A stretch of DNA of 64,000 nt from Lathyrus oleraceus (GCF_024323335.1 NC_066581.1:293952536-294016535), one strand, 5' to 3'. Shown: positions 34,041 through 47,635, counted from the first letter of the stretch. Notes: a model not told the origin generated them from the letters alone. Made by a program: numbers and translations.

Positions 34041-34669
34041 AAGATTTAGGGTTTTGGGAAGAGGAGAGACCAAAAGACAATAGGCACTAGATAGGTGCAA
34101 CTCACAATATAGTGGGTTAAATGTACACTTAATGAGAATTTGAAATGCAAATGCATAGGAAGTTTGAAAGTTTTATGCAGAAAAACTGATTTTTCGCACG
34201 ATGCGTCGACCATACCCTCTGCATGCGTCGACGCATACTGTTTGAATTTTTTGAAAAAAGAGAGTTTTTATGGTGCGCGTCGACCATTGCCCTGTTATGG
34301 TCGACTCATACAGGCAAATTTTGCAGATTTTCACTGTTATGCACATATGCTCACATGTTTGATGCATAAATAGAATGCCACACAACATTAAACATCCAAA
34401 CAGATATGGTATAAGAAACAAGTCATATATATACAATATTATCATGTAATACAACTATTTAGCCATGAAGGTTGGGAGAGAGGGTAAAGGAACAATATCA
34501 CCTCGATGCCGGAATAACTTGATGAACAATATACTTGTGCTTGCAACAACATTAACTTGTTAGAAGTACAAGACTATAGTTTTAAATGAAATAGGATAAA
34601 GCAAGCAATTTATGACACCCGTTCCGAAATGTCGAGAATACCAAGTTCTCGGCGAATATGAAAGAAAGG
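34041..34669. other. Upstream part of the copia-type element, interrupted by Ogre
   Basis: GCGTCGACC words at 34190-34310 resemble those in the LTR at 30381-32144. No ORF is supported. The final 5 bases AAAGG (34665-34669) should be one copy of the Ogre target duplication; the other lies outside the window. Confidence 0.4.
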
Positions 34670-37600
34670 TGTAACACCTCAAAATTTGCCCTCCTCTTTT
34701 GGGAATAGCTTAGCATATTGCATCTCATCTTTTAGGTCATTAGTCATTGCATCTTTGCATATCATGTGGCCACAATAAGCAAGTCATCCCCCTAGGTCTT
34801 GATCAGAAGATAAAGAGGTTGAGATATTCAAGCTGAGGGTCCTATTGAATTGATCACTAGCCATCTGAGGGTTTGTGCTTCAAATTAGGGTTTCTTGGGT
34901 CCTCAAGGAGAGTGATCATTATCTTGGTTGAAATGGTACATCATTATCATCATGGTCTTGTCATCACCAAGAGATTCATTGTGCTTGATCAGATGCCTTG
35001 GGATTAGGGTTTTGACCTTTGGTCAACCCTAATCATCTGCATTGTGCCAGTCAGGGCTTGTCAAGGAGATGAGGTTTTCATTAAGAGGAAGGATCATTCT
35101 AGGATTTTATTGAGCTTATGGAGGCTAGGGTTTCATGTTTGAGCCATTTCATCAGAAGTTTGAGGCTCAGGATCATCTATGCATAACCAATTCATCTATC
35201 AGTCAACAAAAGTCAACCACAAGTCAATTGATGGACTTGGAGGTAGGAGAGGGTTAGAGACACTTCATTCATGTCCAAACAAGTTTCATTTGACATTTTA
35301 AACATAAAGAATGAAGAAAATAAAGTCAGATGAAAACTTTCCAAAAATAGAAAGTGACTTGTAATTCAAAATTGCCAAAAATGGAAAGGTTTTCTCCTTA
35401 AAATTACATGTCCAAAAATGCTTCAAATGAAATTTTGTCCAACATGAAAGTTGTAGATCTTGCTCTCACCTTTCCAAAAAGTCCAAGAACATGAATTTCT
35501 CATTTGTGGTTGGCAAGATATGATCAAATCATTGTCAAGAAAAGTTGAATTTCAAACTTGGATAACTTTTGAACCAAATGGCCAAATCATGTGGTTCTTT
35601 TTGGAGAAATTTTCTTTTGATCTCCTCTATTCAATTCATGCATCACATTTCATTAAAACTCATCACACAAAAAGTGCACTTTTCATGTGAACTTAATTTG
35701 AATTTGGAGGGAAAAAGGTGATTTTGAAAAATAAGCATGGTATTCACTTAATTCCAATTGCCTTGGCCTTAAAACAGGTTTTTAAACTTGCTCCAAGTGA
35801 ATTTGGTACTGTTACATTGATTTGCACATGTAAGGGTGAATTGGCCAATTTGCTAATGTGCACTAAACTTGCATTTCACTTAAACCTTTGCATTAACACT
35901 AAACATGATTACCAACATCATTAGCATCACATATAAAAGCTAAATCATAACTGTTTCATTGCTAATCATAACAGAATTTGGAAATTGAGATCTAGATCCA
36001 AAACTTTTCATCTTTTCTCTCTCACTTTTTCTGCAATTTTCTTCACAAACCTTGCCAAGATCTTCATCAATCCTTCATCCGTGTGCATTATTGAGGCTGT
36101 TGGAAGCAAGATCACAAGGTTTTCAAGCTGAATTTGGAACTGTCAAAGTGAGCTTCATCAATGGCAAATGTGGAATTGAACAAGGTCGTGCACAATTAAC
36201 ATCAAAGCCTTGCTTCATTCACTCATACAAGCATCAAAGGACTTCTGTTTTGCATTGCCAAGCCTTGAAACGACCTATTTCACTTCTGCAAATTCTTGAA
36301 GGTTAGTTTTCGAGCAACACAATTCATAAAATTAATGCATGTTTCTTGTAGATCTTTCTTAGGAGGTAATTCTGCGCTTTGTTTCATTGAATTTGGTTGA
36401 GAAACAAGGAAGTTGTGTGGATTAGAAGATTCATGTGCATAAATGTTTTTCATCGAATCTCTTGATTTAGGTTGAATTAGGTTAAGATGATGTTAAATTG
36501 TTGATGTACACTGAAAGACGGTTCTAATGATGTGCGGTTTGTTAATTTGGGTGACAAAGTGTTCTTGAGCTAGGGTTTAGGATGAACACGCGAAGAACAT
36601 GTGAATTTTCGTTTCCAGATGTACTTTGATCCTTTTTTTCGCTGTTTGCATGGTTTATGATGTTATGGCGCCATGTACTGGACCACGTGTCCAGGTACAT
36701 TAGTGAGCGCGCGCTGGATTTGAATCCTCCCCTCCCTTCGATCCTTGGCGAGACAATTCTCATTTTGGCATTTAGCATTTTTTCTTCATATATGCTACAC
36801 ATGTTCATATGCCATTCCACATTTTTTTATTTTCTTCACTCATTCAATAAATCATAACTCATGAAATAATGATCCAAATTGGTTGGGATTTTTTACACAA
36901 TGTTCATCTGGATGTCCTCTATTTTATGAATATTTTTCCAGGATTTGTGCATGTGTGGATTTAAAAATTGCCTAGGGTTTATGTGAACATGTGGTTACTT
37001 GCATCTTGCTTGCTATTTTGGTTGTGAAATGATGATGCTTGATCCAAAATTCTTGAAATTTTGCATGTGTAAACTAGAGATCTTTAGGGACATTTTGGAT
37101 TTGAGTTTGTGATTTTATCATTTCTGGTTTGTGAGATATGAGCTGATCCATCTAGGTGTGACAGTTTGTGTCACACTATTTCTTGTCCAACTTGTGGATT
37201 TTCATTACCATGCCAATTCTATGCCAATTAATCTGAATTTTTGCATGTTGATACTTCTAGATGTTAGGTTTGAGCATGATGTTTTGTGGAGTTTTTGAGT
37301 GCATTTCCAATTTGTTTGAGAATTTCCTTTCTGTTTGACCATTTGTGAACCTTTTATGAGTCATGATCTTAAATGATTTGTGAAATTCTTGATATGTATT
37401 GGATGGACTTGAAATTTTATGGAGTGATTCTGGACATCTTGAAGTGTTCCATGGCTTTGGTTTGATTCATTTATCTTGTGCCAACTCTGTTTTGTGCTTG
37501 TGTGAAGTTGATGCATGATTTTGTGCCTTGTTTGAGCTTGTTTTGCCATGCCTTGACTTGGAATTTATATGACTTGCTTCCACTTATCCAAATGACTTGA

Positions 37601-37948
37601 ATTTTGGTATGATGATCATGTAATGAGTGCTGTTTAGCCATGATTTTTCTGGAGATTTATTGAATTATTTTTGAGTTGATTTGGATTGAGTCATTCTGTT
37701 TGGTCCAATGAGCTTTCAACTTGCATGCTTTGCACTATTTGCTTTGTGAAATGAAATTGGTGTATGATATGAACATGAGACCACTTGGAAATTGTTCTAA
37801 TTTGATTGAACTTGATTTGTGCCAATTTTCATGTTCTGTTTTGAATTATTTCTCCCCCTTTGACCCTAGGCCTTGTCCTAGGGGTTTGCTTATGTTTGAG
37901 TTGTGTTTTCAGGACAAAGAAGCATATGGCATTGAGGGAATTGATTCA
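34670..37948 (+). repeat. Ogre 5' LTR, left part
   Basis: Starts TGTAACACCTCAAAATTTGC. Aligns with the 3' LTR (60877-64000) with roughly 40-45 substitutions over 3.1 kb by eye. It is interrupted after 37948 by the chromovirus and resumes at 45966 (45961-45965 repeats ATTCA). Small ORFs here recur in the 3' LTR only because the LTRs are duplicates. Confidence 0.92.
35932..35938 (+). promoter_or_regulatory. TATA box in Ogre LTR
   Basis: TATAAAA after CATCACA; the same box is at 62139-62145 in the 3' LTR. Transcription would start about 30 bp downstream. Confidence 0.55.
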
Positions 37949-39698
37949 TGTAACACCCTTCTAAAATACCCCAATTATTTAATAACAACAACAACATATT
38001 TATATCAGAGTAATCATGCACCAAGGGTGTCACACAACATTCACACCATAAAACTGTCATGCTCTTTATTTAATCAAAATAAACATTTTTGTTTGCATAA
38101 TTCGCAGCGGATAGAAATTAACTCAACCATTCCAACAGTATACATATTACAGATAAAAAGGTTCGACAATCCATAATAGAACAATTAAAACATCCCGTCC
38201 CGATGTTACATCTATCAGAGCATGACCCACTTAGGAGACTACACTAGACTCCAAGCATTAGCTTCTACTCAACTCATTGCTCGTTACCTGAAAAATAGTT
38301 GTAAGGGTGAGTTCCTCAATCGATATAACAAACATTATAATTTATCATGTTATGTTGAGTAATTTAACTCATTAATCACCCTAATCGTATCATGCATTCA
38401 GTAACGACACATCAACTCAAACATCATACTCAATATCAACACAAATAGCACTTCTCAATTCATTAAATATTCATACAACCATCAACAAAATGCAACTCTA
38501 CTGAAACTCGACTCGTCATGCATGTGGTACCATTCGGAGTAAAACTCCCAACTTAAATCATTGCCATTTTAGTGGGCATCAAGGCATAAGCCTTCAACTT
38601 TCAACTTAAAATCTGCCAATCCAGGCCAACGTGGTGTGAGCAAAGCTCCGACTCAATGCATATGAATGTACATGGCATACACGACTTTACAATTCCGACA
38701 ACATAATAATAACAGCAACACAACAAGGTTTTCAACATAATCAACTTATAACCAACTTATAATCAACTTTGGCTCATCAAGCCTACAACTCAGTATTTTC
38801 AACAACTGAACACAACTTGTCAACATATTTATATCAACACTTCATAACATAAACCCAACAAAATTTACTCGTCGGAAATCAACGAGGATAGGCCAATCAC
38901 CAATTATGTTCACAACATTAAAATATCAAAATTTCCAATTTCCAACAGTGTTAACCGGTTAACGCCCTGGGTTAACCGGTTAACGCAGGACAAAACACAT
39001 TTTCTGGCAAAATGCAACAGTGTTAACCGGTTAACGCCCTGAGTTAACCGGTTAACGCAGGCAAAACAGCACATTTCCACAAAATATAACAGTGTTAACC
39101 GGTTAACGCCCTGGGTTAACCGGTTAACGCAGACAAAACAGTAGTTCCTGCGCTAACACAAGGCAGAACGCAGAGTTCTCCGCATTTTCCGCCGTTGGAG
39201 GACTTCCAGACCTCCGATTCAATTTCCGTAAAAAGCTATACGTTCGGGGAAACACGACTCACACAATTACGGACTCAATTACAGCTTTCATACAACTTAT
39301 TCATCACAATATTTCAGCATTCGACATCCCAATTAGGGTCACTTCAACGGTTTATCACTACCCATGACATGTTAATCTATAATACCCATTAAACGACGAT
39401 AAACCCCCCTTACCTGAGATAATCCGGCAATCTCTAAGCTTCGAGCTTTTCCGTTCTTCAACCTTTGCTCTCTAGCTCTTCCTCTTTGTCCTGTCTCCAC
39501 TTTTCACCTTTCAGCCGCTTCTCTGTTTCACGTGAAAACTCTTTACCAACAAATGAAACCCTTTTCTCTTATTTCCAACATATATATATATATTCCAATA
39601 ATAATAATAATCCAAAATATCCCAATTAATTAATTAAATTAATAAATATTATATTAATTTAAATTAAATAATTAGCCTTATTTCATCGGGGTGTTACA
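37949..39698 (-). repeat. Chromovirus 3' LTR (left copy)
   Basis: TGTAACACCC...GGGGTGTTACA. Contains a GTTAACCGGTTAAC array at 38950-39128. Confidence 0.95.
38950..39128. repeat. Array of six GTTAACCGGTTAAC palindromes (left LTR)
   Basis: Three pairs, each joined by CGCCCTGG or CGCCCTGA. The same array is at 45208-45386 in the other LTR, and a seven-copy version is in the solo LTR at 24538. Confidence 0.95.
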
Positions 39699-39716
39699 AC
39701 TCTCCCCCACTAAAAG
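39699..39716 (-). promoter_or_regulatory. Chromovirus polypurine tract
   Basis: Minus-strand reading TTTTAGTGGGGGAGAGT directly precedes the LTR start TGTAACACC. Confidence 0.85.
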
Positions 39717-39740
39717 AGTTTTCGTCCTCGAAAACATACC

Positions 39741-40043
39741 TCAAGCAAATAACTCCGGATAAGACTCTTTCATCTGACTCTCCAGTTCCCAAGTCATATT
39801 GCCACCTGCTGGTCCTCCCCAAGCTACTTTCACTAAGGCAATCTCTTTACCCCGCAACTGCTTCAACTCTCGATCCTCAATCCTCATAGGTGATGTTTCA
39901 ACAGTCAGGTTATCTTTCACCTGTACATCATCTACTTGGACTACATGCGACGGATCATGAATGTACCTCCTCAACTGAGACACATGAAAAACTTCATGCA
40001 AATTCGCGAGTGACGGCGGTAAAGCGATACGATAGGCTACCTC
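39741..40043 (-). pseudogene. Chromovirus polyprotein C-terminus with chromodomain
   Basis: Continues the integrase frame after a TGA at 40044-40046. It contains LHEVFHVSQLRRYIHDP, then a chromodomain-like end, IEDRELKQLRGKEIALVKVA with a MTWELE segment, finishing at 39741. In chromoviruses this C-terminal module is thought to steer integration through chromatin marks. Confidence 0.85.
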
Positions 40044-40750
40044 TCATATCCTCTCCAAAATCTGATAAGGACCAATAAATCGAGGTGTCAACTTCTTCGA
40101 CTTCAAAGCTCGACCAACACCAGTTATCGGCGTAACCCGAAGAAACACATGATCTCCCTCTTGGAACTCAAGTGACTTCCTCCTCTTATCATGATAACTC
40201 TTCTGACGACTCTGAGCAATTCTCATCTTCTCCTGAATCATCTTAATCTTTTCTGTAGTCTGTTGAACAATCTCCGGTCCAACCACAACACTCTCACCGG
40301 ACTCATACCAACATAACGGTGTCCGACATCTCCTACCATACAAAGCTTCAAACGGCGCCATACCAATGCTCGAATGAAAACTATTGTTGTAGGTAAACTC
40401 AATCAAAGGTAAATAACAATCCCAAACACCTCCCTTTTCTAAAACACAAGCTCTCAAAAGATCCTCTAGTGACTGAATCGTCCTCTCAGTCTGGCCATCA
40501 GTCTGCAGATGATATGCAGAACTCAATCTCAGTTTAGTTCCCAAAGCCTGCTGCAAACCTTCCCAGAACTTCGATGTAAATCTAGGATCTCTGTCCGAAA
40601 CAATACTCGACGGAATACCATGCAAACTTACAATCTTCTCAATATACAACTCAGCTAATCTCTCTAACGGATAATCCATTCTGATCGGAATGAAATGAGC
40701 CGACTTCGTCAATCTATCCACAATCACCCAAATGGCTTCAAAATTCTTAT
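40044..40750 (-). pseudogene. Chromovirus integrase, catalytic core onward
   Basis: Reads IVDRLTKSAHFIPI, IVSDRDPRF (catalytic Asp), QTDGQTERTIQSLE (catalytic Glu), APFEALYGRRCRTPLCW and the GPY/F region FIGPYQILERI, then TGA. A single frameshift near 40735-40755 separates it from the upstream polyprotein frame. The first catalytic Asp (MDFVSGLP) is in that upstream frame. Confidence 0.9.
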
Positions 40751-43700
40751 TGTCCTCGGCAACCCAGAAACAAAATCCATGCTGATACTATCCCACTTCC
40801 ACTCTGGAATAGCCAACGGTTGCATTAGCCCAGACGGCTTCTGATGCTCAATCTTTGACTTCTGACAAGTCAAACAAGAATAAACAAAACTAGCAATTTC
40901 TCTTTTCATTCCCGGCCACCAAAATAACTTTTTCAAATCATGATACATCTTCGTAGCTCCAGGATGAATACTCAATCCACTACGATGTCCTTCTTCAAGA
41001 ATACTCTTCTTAAGTTCGGCAACATCCGGAATACACACCCGCTTACCAAATTTCAGAACACCATTTTCATCAACTCTGAATTCCCCACCTTGACCTTGAT
41101 TCACTAAAGTCAACTTATCAACCAAAAGCATATCGGATTTCTGACCCTCTCTGATCTCATCCAGAATACCACTTGTTAACTTCAACATTCCCAATTTAAC
41201 ACTATTGTGAGTACTCTCACATACCAAACTCAAGTCTCTAAACTGCTCAATTAAATCCAATTCCTTAACCATTAGCATAGACATATGTAATGATTTCCGA
41301 CTCAATGCATCAGCCACTACGTTTGCTTTACCCGGATGGTAATTCAAACCAAAGTCATAATCCTTCAGAAACTCTAACCATCTTCTCTGTCTCATATTCA
41401 GCTCTTTCTGATCAAACAAATACTTTAAACTTTTATGGTCACTGAAAACCTCAAATTTTGACCCGTACAAGTAATGCCTCCATAACTTCAGAACAAACAC
41501 CACAGCCGCCAACTCTAAATCGTGCGTCGGATAGTTCCTCTCATGAACCCTTAGCTGTCTCGAAGCATAAGCTATAACCTGCTTATTCTGCATCAACACA
41601 CCACCCAAACCCAACAATGAAGCATCACAGTAAACTTCAAATGGTTCCGACGAACTTGGTAATATCAGAATAGGAGCAGTAGTTAACCTTCTCTTTAACT
41701 CTTGGAAACCCTCTTCACATTTTGAGTCCCAAACAAACGCTTGCCCCTTCCTCGTCAACATCGTCAACGGAAATGCCAACTTAGAAAATCCTTCAATGAA
41801 CTTCCTATAATAACCAGCCAAACCAAGGAAACTTCGAATCTCAGCAACAGACTTCGGAGCTTCCCACTTAGATACCGCTTCTATCTTAGAAGGATCAACA
41901 GCAACACCACCTCTTGAAATTACATGACCAAGAAAACTAACCTCTTCTAACCAAAATTCGCACTTGGATAGTTTAGCGAATAACTTCTTTTCTCGTAGAA
42001 TTTCTAAAACCACTCTCAAATGCTCAGCATGCTCTTCTTCAGACTTCGAATACACCAAAATATCATCAATGAACACCACAACAAACTTGTCTAGGTACGG
42101 ATGGAAAATCCTATTCATATACTCCATAAATACTCCAGGCGCATTAGTCACACCAAAAGGCATCACAGAATACTCATAATGTCCATACCTTGTCCTGAAA
42201 GCAGTCTTCTGAATATCCTCAGTTTTCACACGTATCTGATGATACCCAGATCTCAAATCTATTTTGCTGAACACACTTGCACCAACCAACTGATCCATCA
42301 AATCATCAATCCTCGGCAAAGGATACCGATTCTTGATCGTCACTTTATTGAGTTGTCTGTAGTCCACACACAACCTCATAGTACCTTCTTTCTTCTTAAC
42401 CAATAGCACTGGTGCACCCCACGGTGACACACTCGGACGAATAAATTTCTTATCCAACAGATCTTCCAACTGACTCTTCAATTCAGTTAACTCAACAGCA
42501 GACATACGGTACGGAGCCATCGATATCGGTCTAGTACCAGGTACCAAATCAATCGAGAACTCAACTTCACGCTCTGGCGGCAATTCATTCACCTCTTCCG
42601 GAAACACATCAGGAAAATCACACACCACTGCTAGATCGCCAATCACCAGTTTATCCTTAGCCTCCAAAGTTGCTAACAGCATAAACAACTCTGCCCCATC
42701 TGCTACTTCTTCATTCACTTGCCTTGCTGATAGAAACAAGCTCTTTCCCTCCTCAATCTCAGGAAAGACCACCATCTTATCGAAACAATTGATAGAAACT
42801 CGGTTAAACACCAACCAGTTCATACCCAGAATAACATCAATCTGCACTAGTGGAAGACACACTAGGTCCATCCCAAAGTCTCTACCAAAAATACTCAAAG
42901 GACAATTTAAACAAACCGAAGTAGTAGTCACTGAACCCTTCGCAGGAGTATCAATTACCATACTACCAAACATCTCAGACATCTCTAACTTAAGTTTCAC
43001 AGCACAATCCAAAGATATAAAGGAATGAGTCGCACCTGTGTCAATAATAGCTACAAGAGGAAAGCCATTAATATAACACGTACCTCGGATAAGTCTGTCA
43101 TCACTGGAGGTTTGAGCTTCGGTCAAAGCGAACACCTTTCCAGTATGAGATTTCTTTGGCTTCTGACACTGACTTCCAATATGCCCTTCTTCGCCACAAT
43201 TAAAACAAATCATTTCCTTGTACTTGCAATCAGCTATTGCATGACCAGTCTTACCACAGCGAAAACACCTCTTTACTTCAGCAGTGCATACATTACTCTT
43301 ATGACCAGCCTGACCACATTTAAAGCAAACTATTCCAGCAGGAGCACTTCCCCCACTAGCTCTCTGAGCCGGAGCAGCTCTTTGCTTCCCTTTTCCAGCG
43401 GGAGCGTCATACGGCTTGCCACGGTTTTGATGTTGCTTGCCTCTGCGATCACTGACAACCTTGTAATGAGCATTATTGTCTTCTTCAAATATTCTGCAGC
43501 TATCAACCAATTCAGTAAAAACGCGTATCTTCTGATACCCAACAGCCTTCTTAATTTCAGAGCGCAGTCCATTTTCAAACTTGATGCACTTTGAAAATTC
43601 AGCACCAGCACCAGTGTAATGAGGGTAAAATTTGGACAGCTCCACAAATTTCGTAGCATAATCAGTGACAGACATGTTTCCTTGCTTCAGCTCAAGGAAC

Positions 43701-44092
43701 TCAATTTCCTTCTTACCACGGACATCTTCCGGATAATACTTTCTCAGGAATTCCCTACGGAATACATCCCAAGTAATGACTTCACCTGCCACGGTCAACC
43801 TTTCGTGAGTCTCTAGCCACCAGTCATCAGCTTCGACTGCTAGCATGTGAGTACCATACCGAACCTTCTGGGTTGGAGTGCAATCCATAACACGGAAGAT
43901 CCTCTCAATCTCCTTCAACCATCCCAAGGCTGCATCTGGATCATGCTTCCCTTTAAACACCGGCAGATTCTCTCTTTGAAAAGTCGTCAAGCTACGTGAT
44001 CCAGCATCTCCACCAGCATTTGGCAAGTTCTACACAGCTTGTGCCATTGCTTGCATTGCGGCAGCCATTGCAGCGTCATTCCTTCCAGCCAT
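40724..44092 (-). pseudogene. Chromovirus gag-protease-RT-RNase H polyprotein
   Basis: The natural start is the ATG at 44092-44090 (MAGRNDAAMAAAMQAMAQ); codon 21 is TAG (44032-44030), where CAG is likely ancestral. The frame is then open for about 1,100 codons from 44026. Order: gag capsid-like domain ([20 protein letters not shown]), three CCHC knuckles ([42 protein letters not shown]), protease [14 protein letters not shown] with CVDYRQLN and [11 protein letters not shown], RNase [19 protein letters not shown], and the integrase zinc finger (H-x3... C-LTC). Three knuckles is more than the usual one. It ends at 40724 after a frameshift. Confidence 0.95.
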
Positions 44093-44189
44093 TTCAACTT
44101 ATCACTTCAACACAACTTAAAAGTTAGATTCGTAACAATACACAATTGTTAGACAGTAACGACACGACAACTGGCCGGACAGACCGACC

Positions 44190-44206
44190 TGCTCTGATAC
44201 CACTAA
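44190..44206 (-). promoter_or_regulatory. Chromovirus primer binding site
   Basis: On the minus strand, TTAGTGGTATCAGAGCA follows the 5' LTR end; TGGTATCAGAGC is complementary to the 3' end of initiator-Met tRNA. Confidence 0.9.
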
Positions 44207-45960
44207 TGTAACACCCTTCTAAAATACCCCAATTATTTAATAACAACAACAACATATTTATATCAGAGTAATCATGCACCAAGGGTGTCACACAACATTC
44301 ACACCATAAAACTGTCATGCTCTTTATTTAATCAAAATAAACATTTTTGTTTGCATAATTCGCAGCGGATAGAAATTAACTCAACCATTCCAACAGTATA
44401 CATATTACAGATAAAAAGGTTCGACAATCCATAATAGAACAATTAAAACATCCCATCCCGATGTTACATCTATCAGAGCATGACCCACTTAGGAGACTAC
44501 ACTAGACTCCAAGCATTAGCTTCTACTCAACTCATTGCTCGTTACCTGAAAAATAGTTGTAAGGGTGAGTTCCTCAATCGATATAACAAACATTATAATT
44601 TATCATGTTATGTTAAGTAATTTAACTCATTAATCACCCTAATCGTATCATGCATTCAGTAACGACACATCAACTCAAACATCATACTCAATATCAACAC
44701 AAATAGCACTTCTCAATTCATTAAATATTCATACAACCATCAACAAAATGCAACTCTACTGAAACTCGACTCGTCATGCATGTGGTACCATTCGGAGTAA
44801 AACTCCCAACTTAAATCATTGCCATTTTAGTGGGCATCAAGGCATAAGCCTTCAACTTTCAACTTAAAATCTGCCAATCCAGGCCAACGTGGTGTGAGCA
44901 AAGCTCCGACTCAATGCATATGAATGTACATGGCATACACGACTTTACAATTCCGACAACATAATAATAACAGCAACACAACAAGGTTTTCAACATAATC
45001 AACTTATAACCAACTTATAATCAACTTTGGCTCATCAAGCCTACAACTCAGTATTTTCAACAACTGAACACAACTTGTCAACATATTTATATCAACACTT
45101 CATAACATAAACCCAACAAAATTTACTCGTCGGAAATCAACGAGGATAGGCCAATCACCAATTATGTTCACAACATTAAAATATCAAAATTTCCAATTTC
45201 CAACAGTGTTAACCGGTTAACGCCCTGGGTTAACCGGTTAACGCAGGACAAAACACATTTTCTGGCAAAACGCAACAGTGTTAACCGGTTAACGCCCTGG
45301 GTTAACCGGTTAACGCAGGCAAAACAGCACATTTCCACAAAATATAACAGTGTTAACCGGTTAACGCCCTGGGTTAACCGGTTAACGCAGACAAAACAGT
45401 AGTTCCTGCGCTAACACAAGGCAGAACGCAGAGTTCTCCGCATTTTCCGCCGTTGGAGGACTTCCAGACCTCCGATTCAATTTCCGTAAAAAGCTATACG
45501 TTCGGGGAAACACGACTCACACAATTACGGACTCAATTACAGCTTTCATACAACTTATTCATCATAATATTTCAGCATTCGACATCCCAATTAGGGTCAC
45601 TTCAACGGTTTATCACTACCCATGACATGTTAATCTATAATACCCATTAAACGACGATAAACCCCCCCCCCCCTTACCTGAGATAATCCGGCAATCTCTA
45701 AGCTTCGAGCTTTTCCGTTCTTCAACCTTTGCTCTCTAGCTCTTCCTCTTTGTCCTGTCTCCACTTTTCACCTTTCAGCCGCTTCTCTGTTTCACGTGAA
45801 AACTCTTTACCAACAAATGAAACCCTTTTCTCTTATTTCCAACATATATATATATTCCAATAATAATAATAATCCAAAATATCCCAATTAATTAATTAAA
45901 TTAATAAATATTATATTAATTTAAATTAAATAATTACCCTTATTTCATCGGGGTGTTACA
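44207..45960 (-). repeat. Chromovirus 5' LTR (right copy)
   Basis: Near-identical to 37949-39698. The main differences are a C13 run at about 45662-45674 (C6 in the partner) and a shorter TA run near 45845. Confidence 0.95.
45208..45386. repeat. Array of six GTTAACCGGTTAAC palindromes (right LTR)
   Basis: Same spacing as at 38950-39128. Confidence 0.95.
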
Positions 45961-47633
45961 ATTCACACTTGCTTGAGTTGACTAATTGGTCAATGTTGAA
46001 CTAATGTTGAGTTTGTTTTGTAGGTGGCTTCTAAGTCATTTGTGTTGAGCATTGGCTTGTGCTTTGCTTGATGCATTGCTTGTGTACAGTTAACTGTTGG
46101 CTTTTAGTTTGTCTGTTTGACTGTTTGGGTTGTATACTGACTGAGTTATATTGTTTTCAGGTACCTTAGTTGCTATAGTTCATTGTGAACTTGCTTGTGC
46201 TGTTGCTTGGTTGTTTAAACCATTTGAGGTATAATTCCACTAACTCCATGTAGTCTGGAAGACCTGGCCTGTTACTTGGCCAGGCACCTGTCTGAAGTCC
46301 TCCTTAAGAGGCAATGCTTGTGCTTGTTTACTTTTGTCCCAAGCAGGAAAAGACCTTTGATAAGACAATTGGCAGACACAAGAGGTGTGTAGTCCACCTC
46401 CTGCTATTCAGTGTGTCTTCCCTTGGCTCACATTACATGTTGATGCCTTGTGGATCCTAACCCAAGATCTATGTTGAGTCAGTGTCATAAGTGTAGAAGG
46501 GTTCCCACTTTCTGAACCCACACTTCTTTTGTCTAAAGCTCTCCCTGACCAGGGATAAGAGCTGTGAGGCACACCCCTCACTTCCTATTTCATCTGGCTT
46601 CACCCTAACTCTCAATGTTAGGGTTAAGAGCTAACATCACCTGATACATTTGGCTTGCTTTTGCGGCCTAACCCTTGTGTGAGCCCACTTTGTCTGTATA
46701 TAGTGTGTGCTATTTGTGATTGTTTGCTTTGGCTGCTTGTGCTGTTTAGGTTCGGCTTGCTCCCTGTGCAAGTTAGGATAGAAACCATAACTTAGGGATG
46801 ATATGCATGATAACATCTAGGCTCGAGTTAGTCTCCCTAGTAGTTTGTGTCTCCCTTTGTATCTGGTTAGAATTTCTTTCCCGTTCAGGGGAACTACGTC
46901 GCCCTGATCCTCATACCAGATGAGGTACGTAGGCAGGAGACCGTGCGAGGTCTCTCCAGGCACCCTTTTCCTTTTTTGTGTGTGTTTGCTTGACGGCTAG
47001 CAGGCTCGAGTTCCAGACTCCCTGTTAGCTTGTTTGTTCAACTCTTTGTTGCTTTTGACGACTCAGCGTCCGGTTAACTTCTTGTTTGTGTGGAGTTTGA
47101 CGTAAGTCCAGCGATTGGCAGTCGGTTTCCTGTGTTTGTTTGTGTGCTTGGAGTCTGACGTAAGTCCAGCGATTGGCAGTCGGTTTCCTGTTTGTGTTTG
47201 TGTGTTTGTTTTGACGTCTCAGCGTCTGTGCGTGTGTTTTGTTTCAGCGTGCGTGAGCCGAACTACGACAGCTCTGATTCTCATTCCAGATGAGATACGT
47301 AGGCATAGGATGCGATATCCTAGCGAGCCCGTTCCTCTCTTCCCCCACCTGTGTTGTTTCTGAGGTGTGTGTGTGCATTGTTTGTGAGTAGTTTTAGCAA
47401 CCTTATTCTATCTTTCTGAGCGTGGATCCCGTCGAGTACGACGGATGCGTAGGGGTGCTAATACCTTCCCTTCGCATAACCGACTCCCGATCCCATTCTC
47501 TTTGGTCACGAGACCATGTCTTTTCCAGGTTTACTTCGAGCGTTTCCTTTCCCTCTTTTGGGATAAATAACGCACGGTGGCAGCTCTGTTTGTTTTTATT
47601 TTTTCCCGCCGGTTGTTTTTCACGGATGCGACA
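45961..47633 (+). repeat. Ogre 5' LTR, right part
   Basis: Continues the LTR after the inserted chromovirus and ends ...CACGGATGCGACA. It has a roughly 65-bp tandem duplication (GACGTAAGTCCAGCGATTGG at 47099 and 47157) and two diverged copies of an AGATGAG(G/A)TACGTAGGCA block near 46920 and 47290. Confidence 0.9.
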
Positions 47634-47635
47634 GC

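Larger units (their letters stand above)
37949..45960 (-). mobile_element. Full-length Tekay/Del-type chromovirus inserted in the Ogre LTR
   Basis: 8,012 bp, minus orientation, with perfect 5-bp target duplication ATTCA at 37944-37948 and 45961-45965. LTRs are 37949-39698 (1,750 bp) and 44207-45960 (1,754 bp) and differ by about six substitutions, a C-run expansion, and a TA-run change. The PBS matches initiator-Met tRNA and a polypurine tract adjoins the left LTR. The polyprotein has gag with three zinc knuckles, protease, RT, RNase H, integrase and a chromodomain. It is broken by two stops and one frameshift despite its youth. Confidence 0.95.

Noticed and set aside
35460..36306. Three small ORFs conserved at 61667-62513
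   Set aside because: They lie in the two Ogre LTRs; conservation follows from LTR duplication and they carry no recognisable domain.
41964..43816. Plus-strand ORFs up to 189 codons across the chromovirus
   Set aside because: Antisense shadows of the gag-pol frame.
44190..44206. Possible tRNA-Met gene fragment
   Set aside because: Only the 12-base primer site complement is present; no cloverleaf can be formed.
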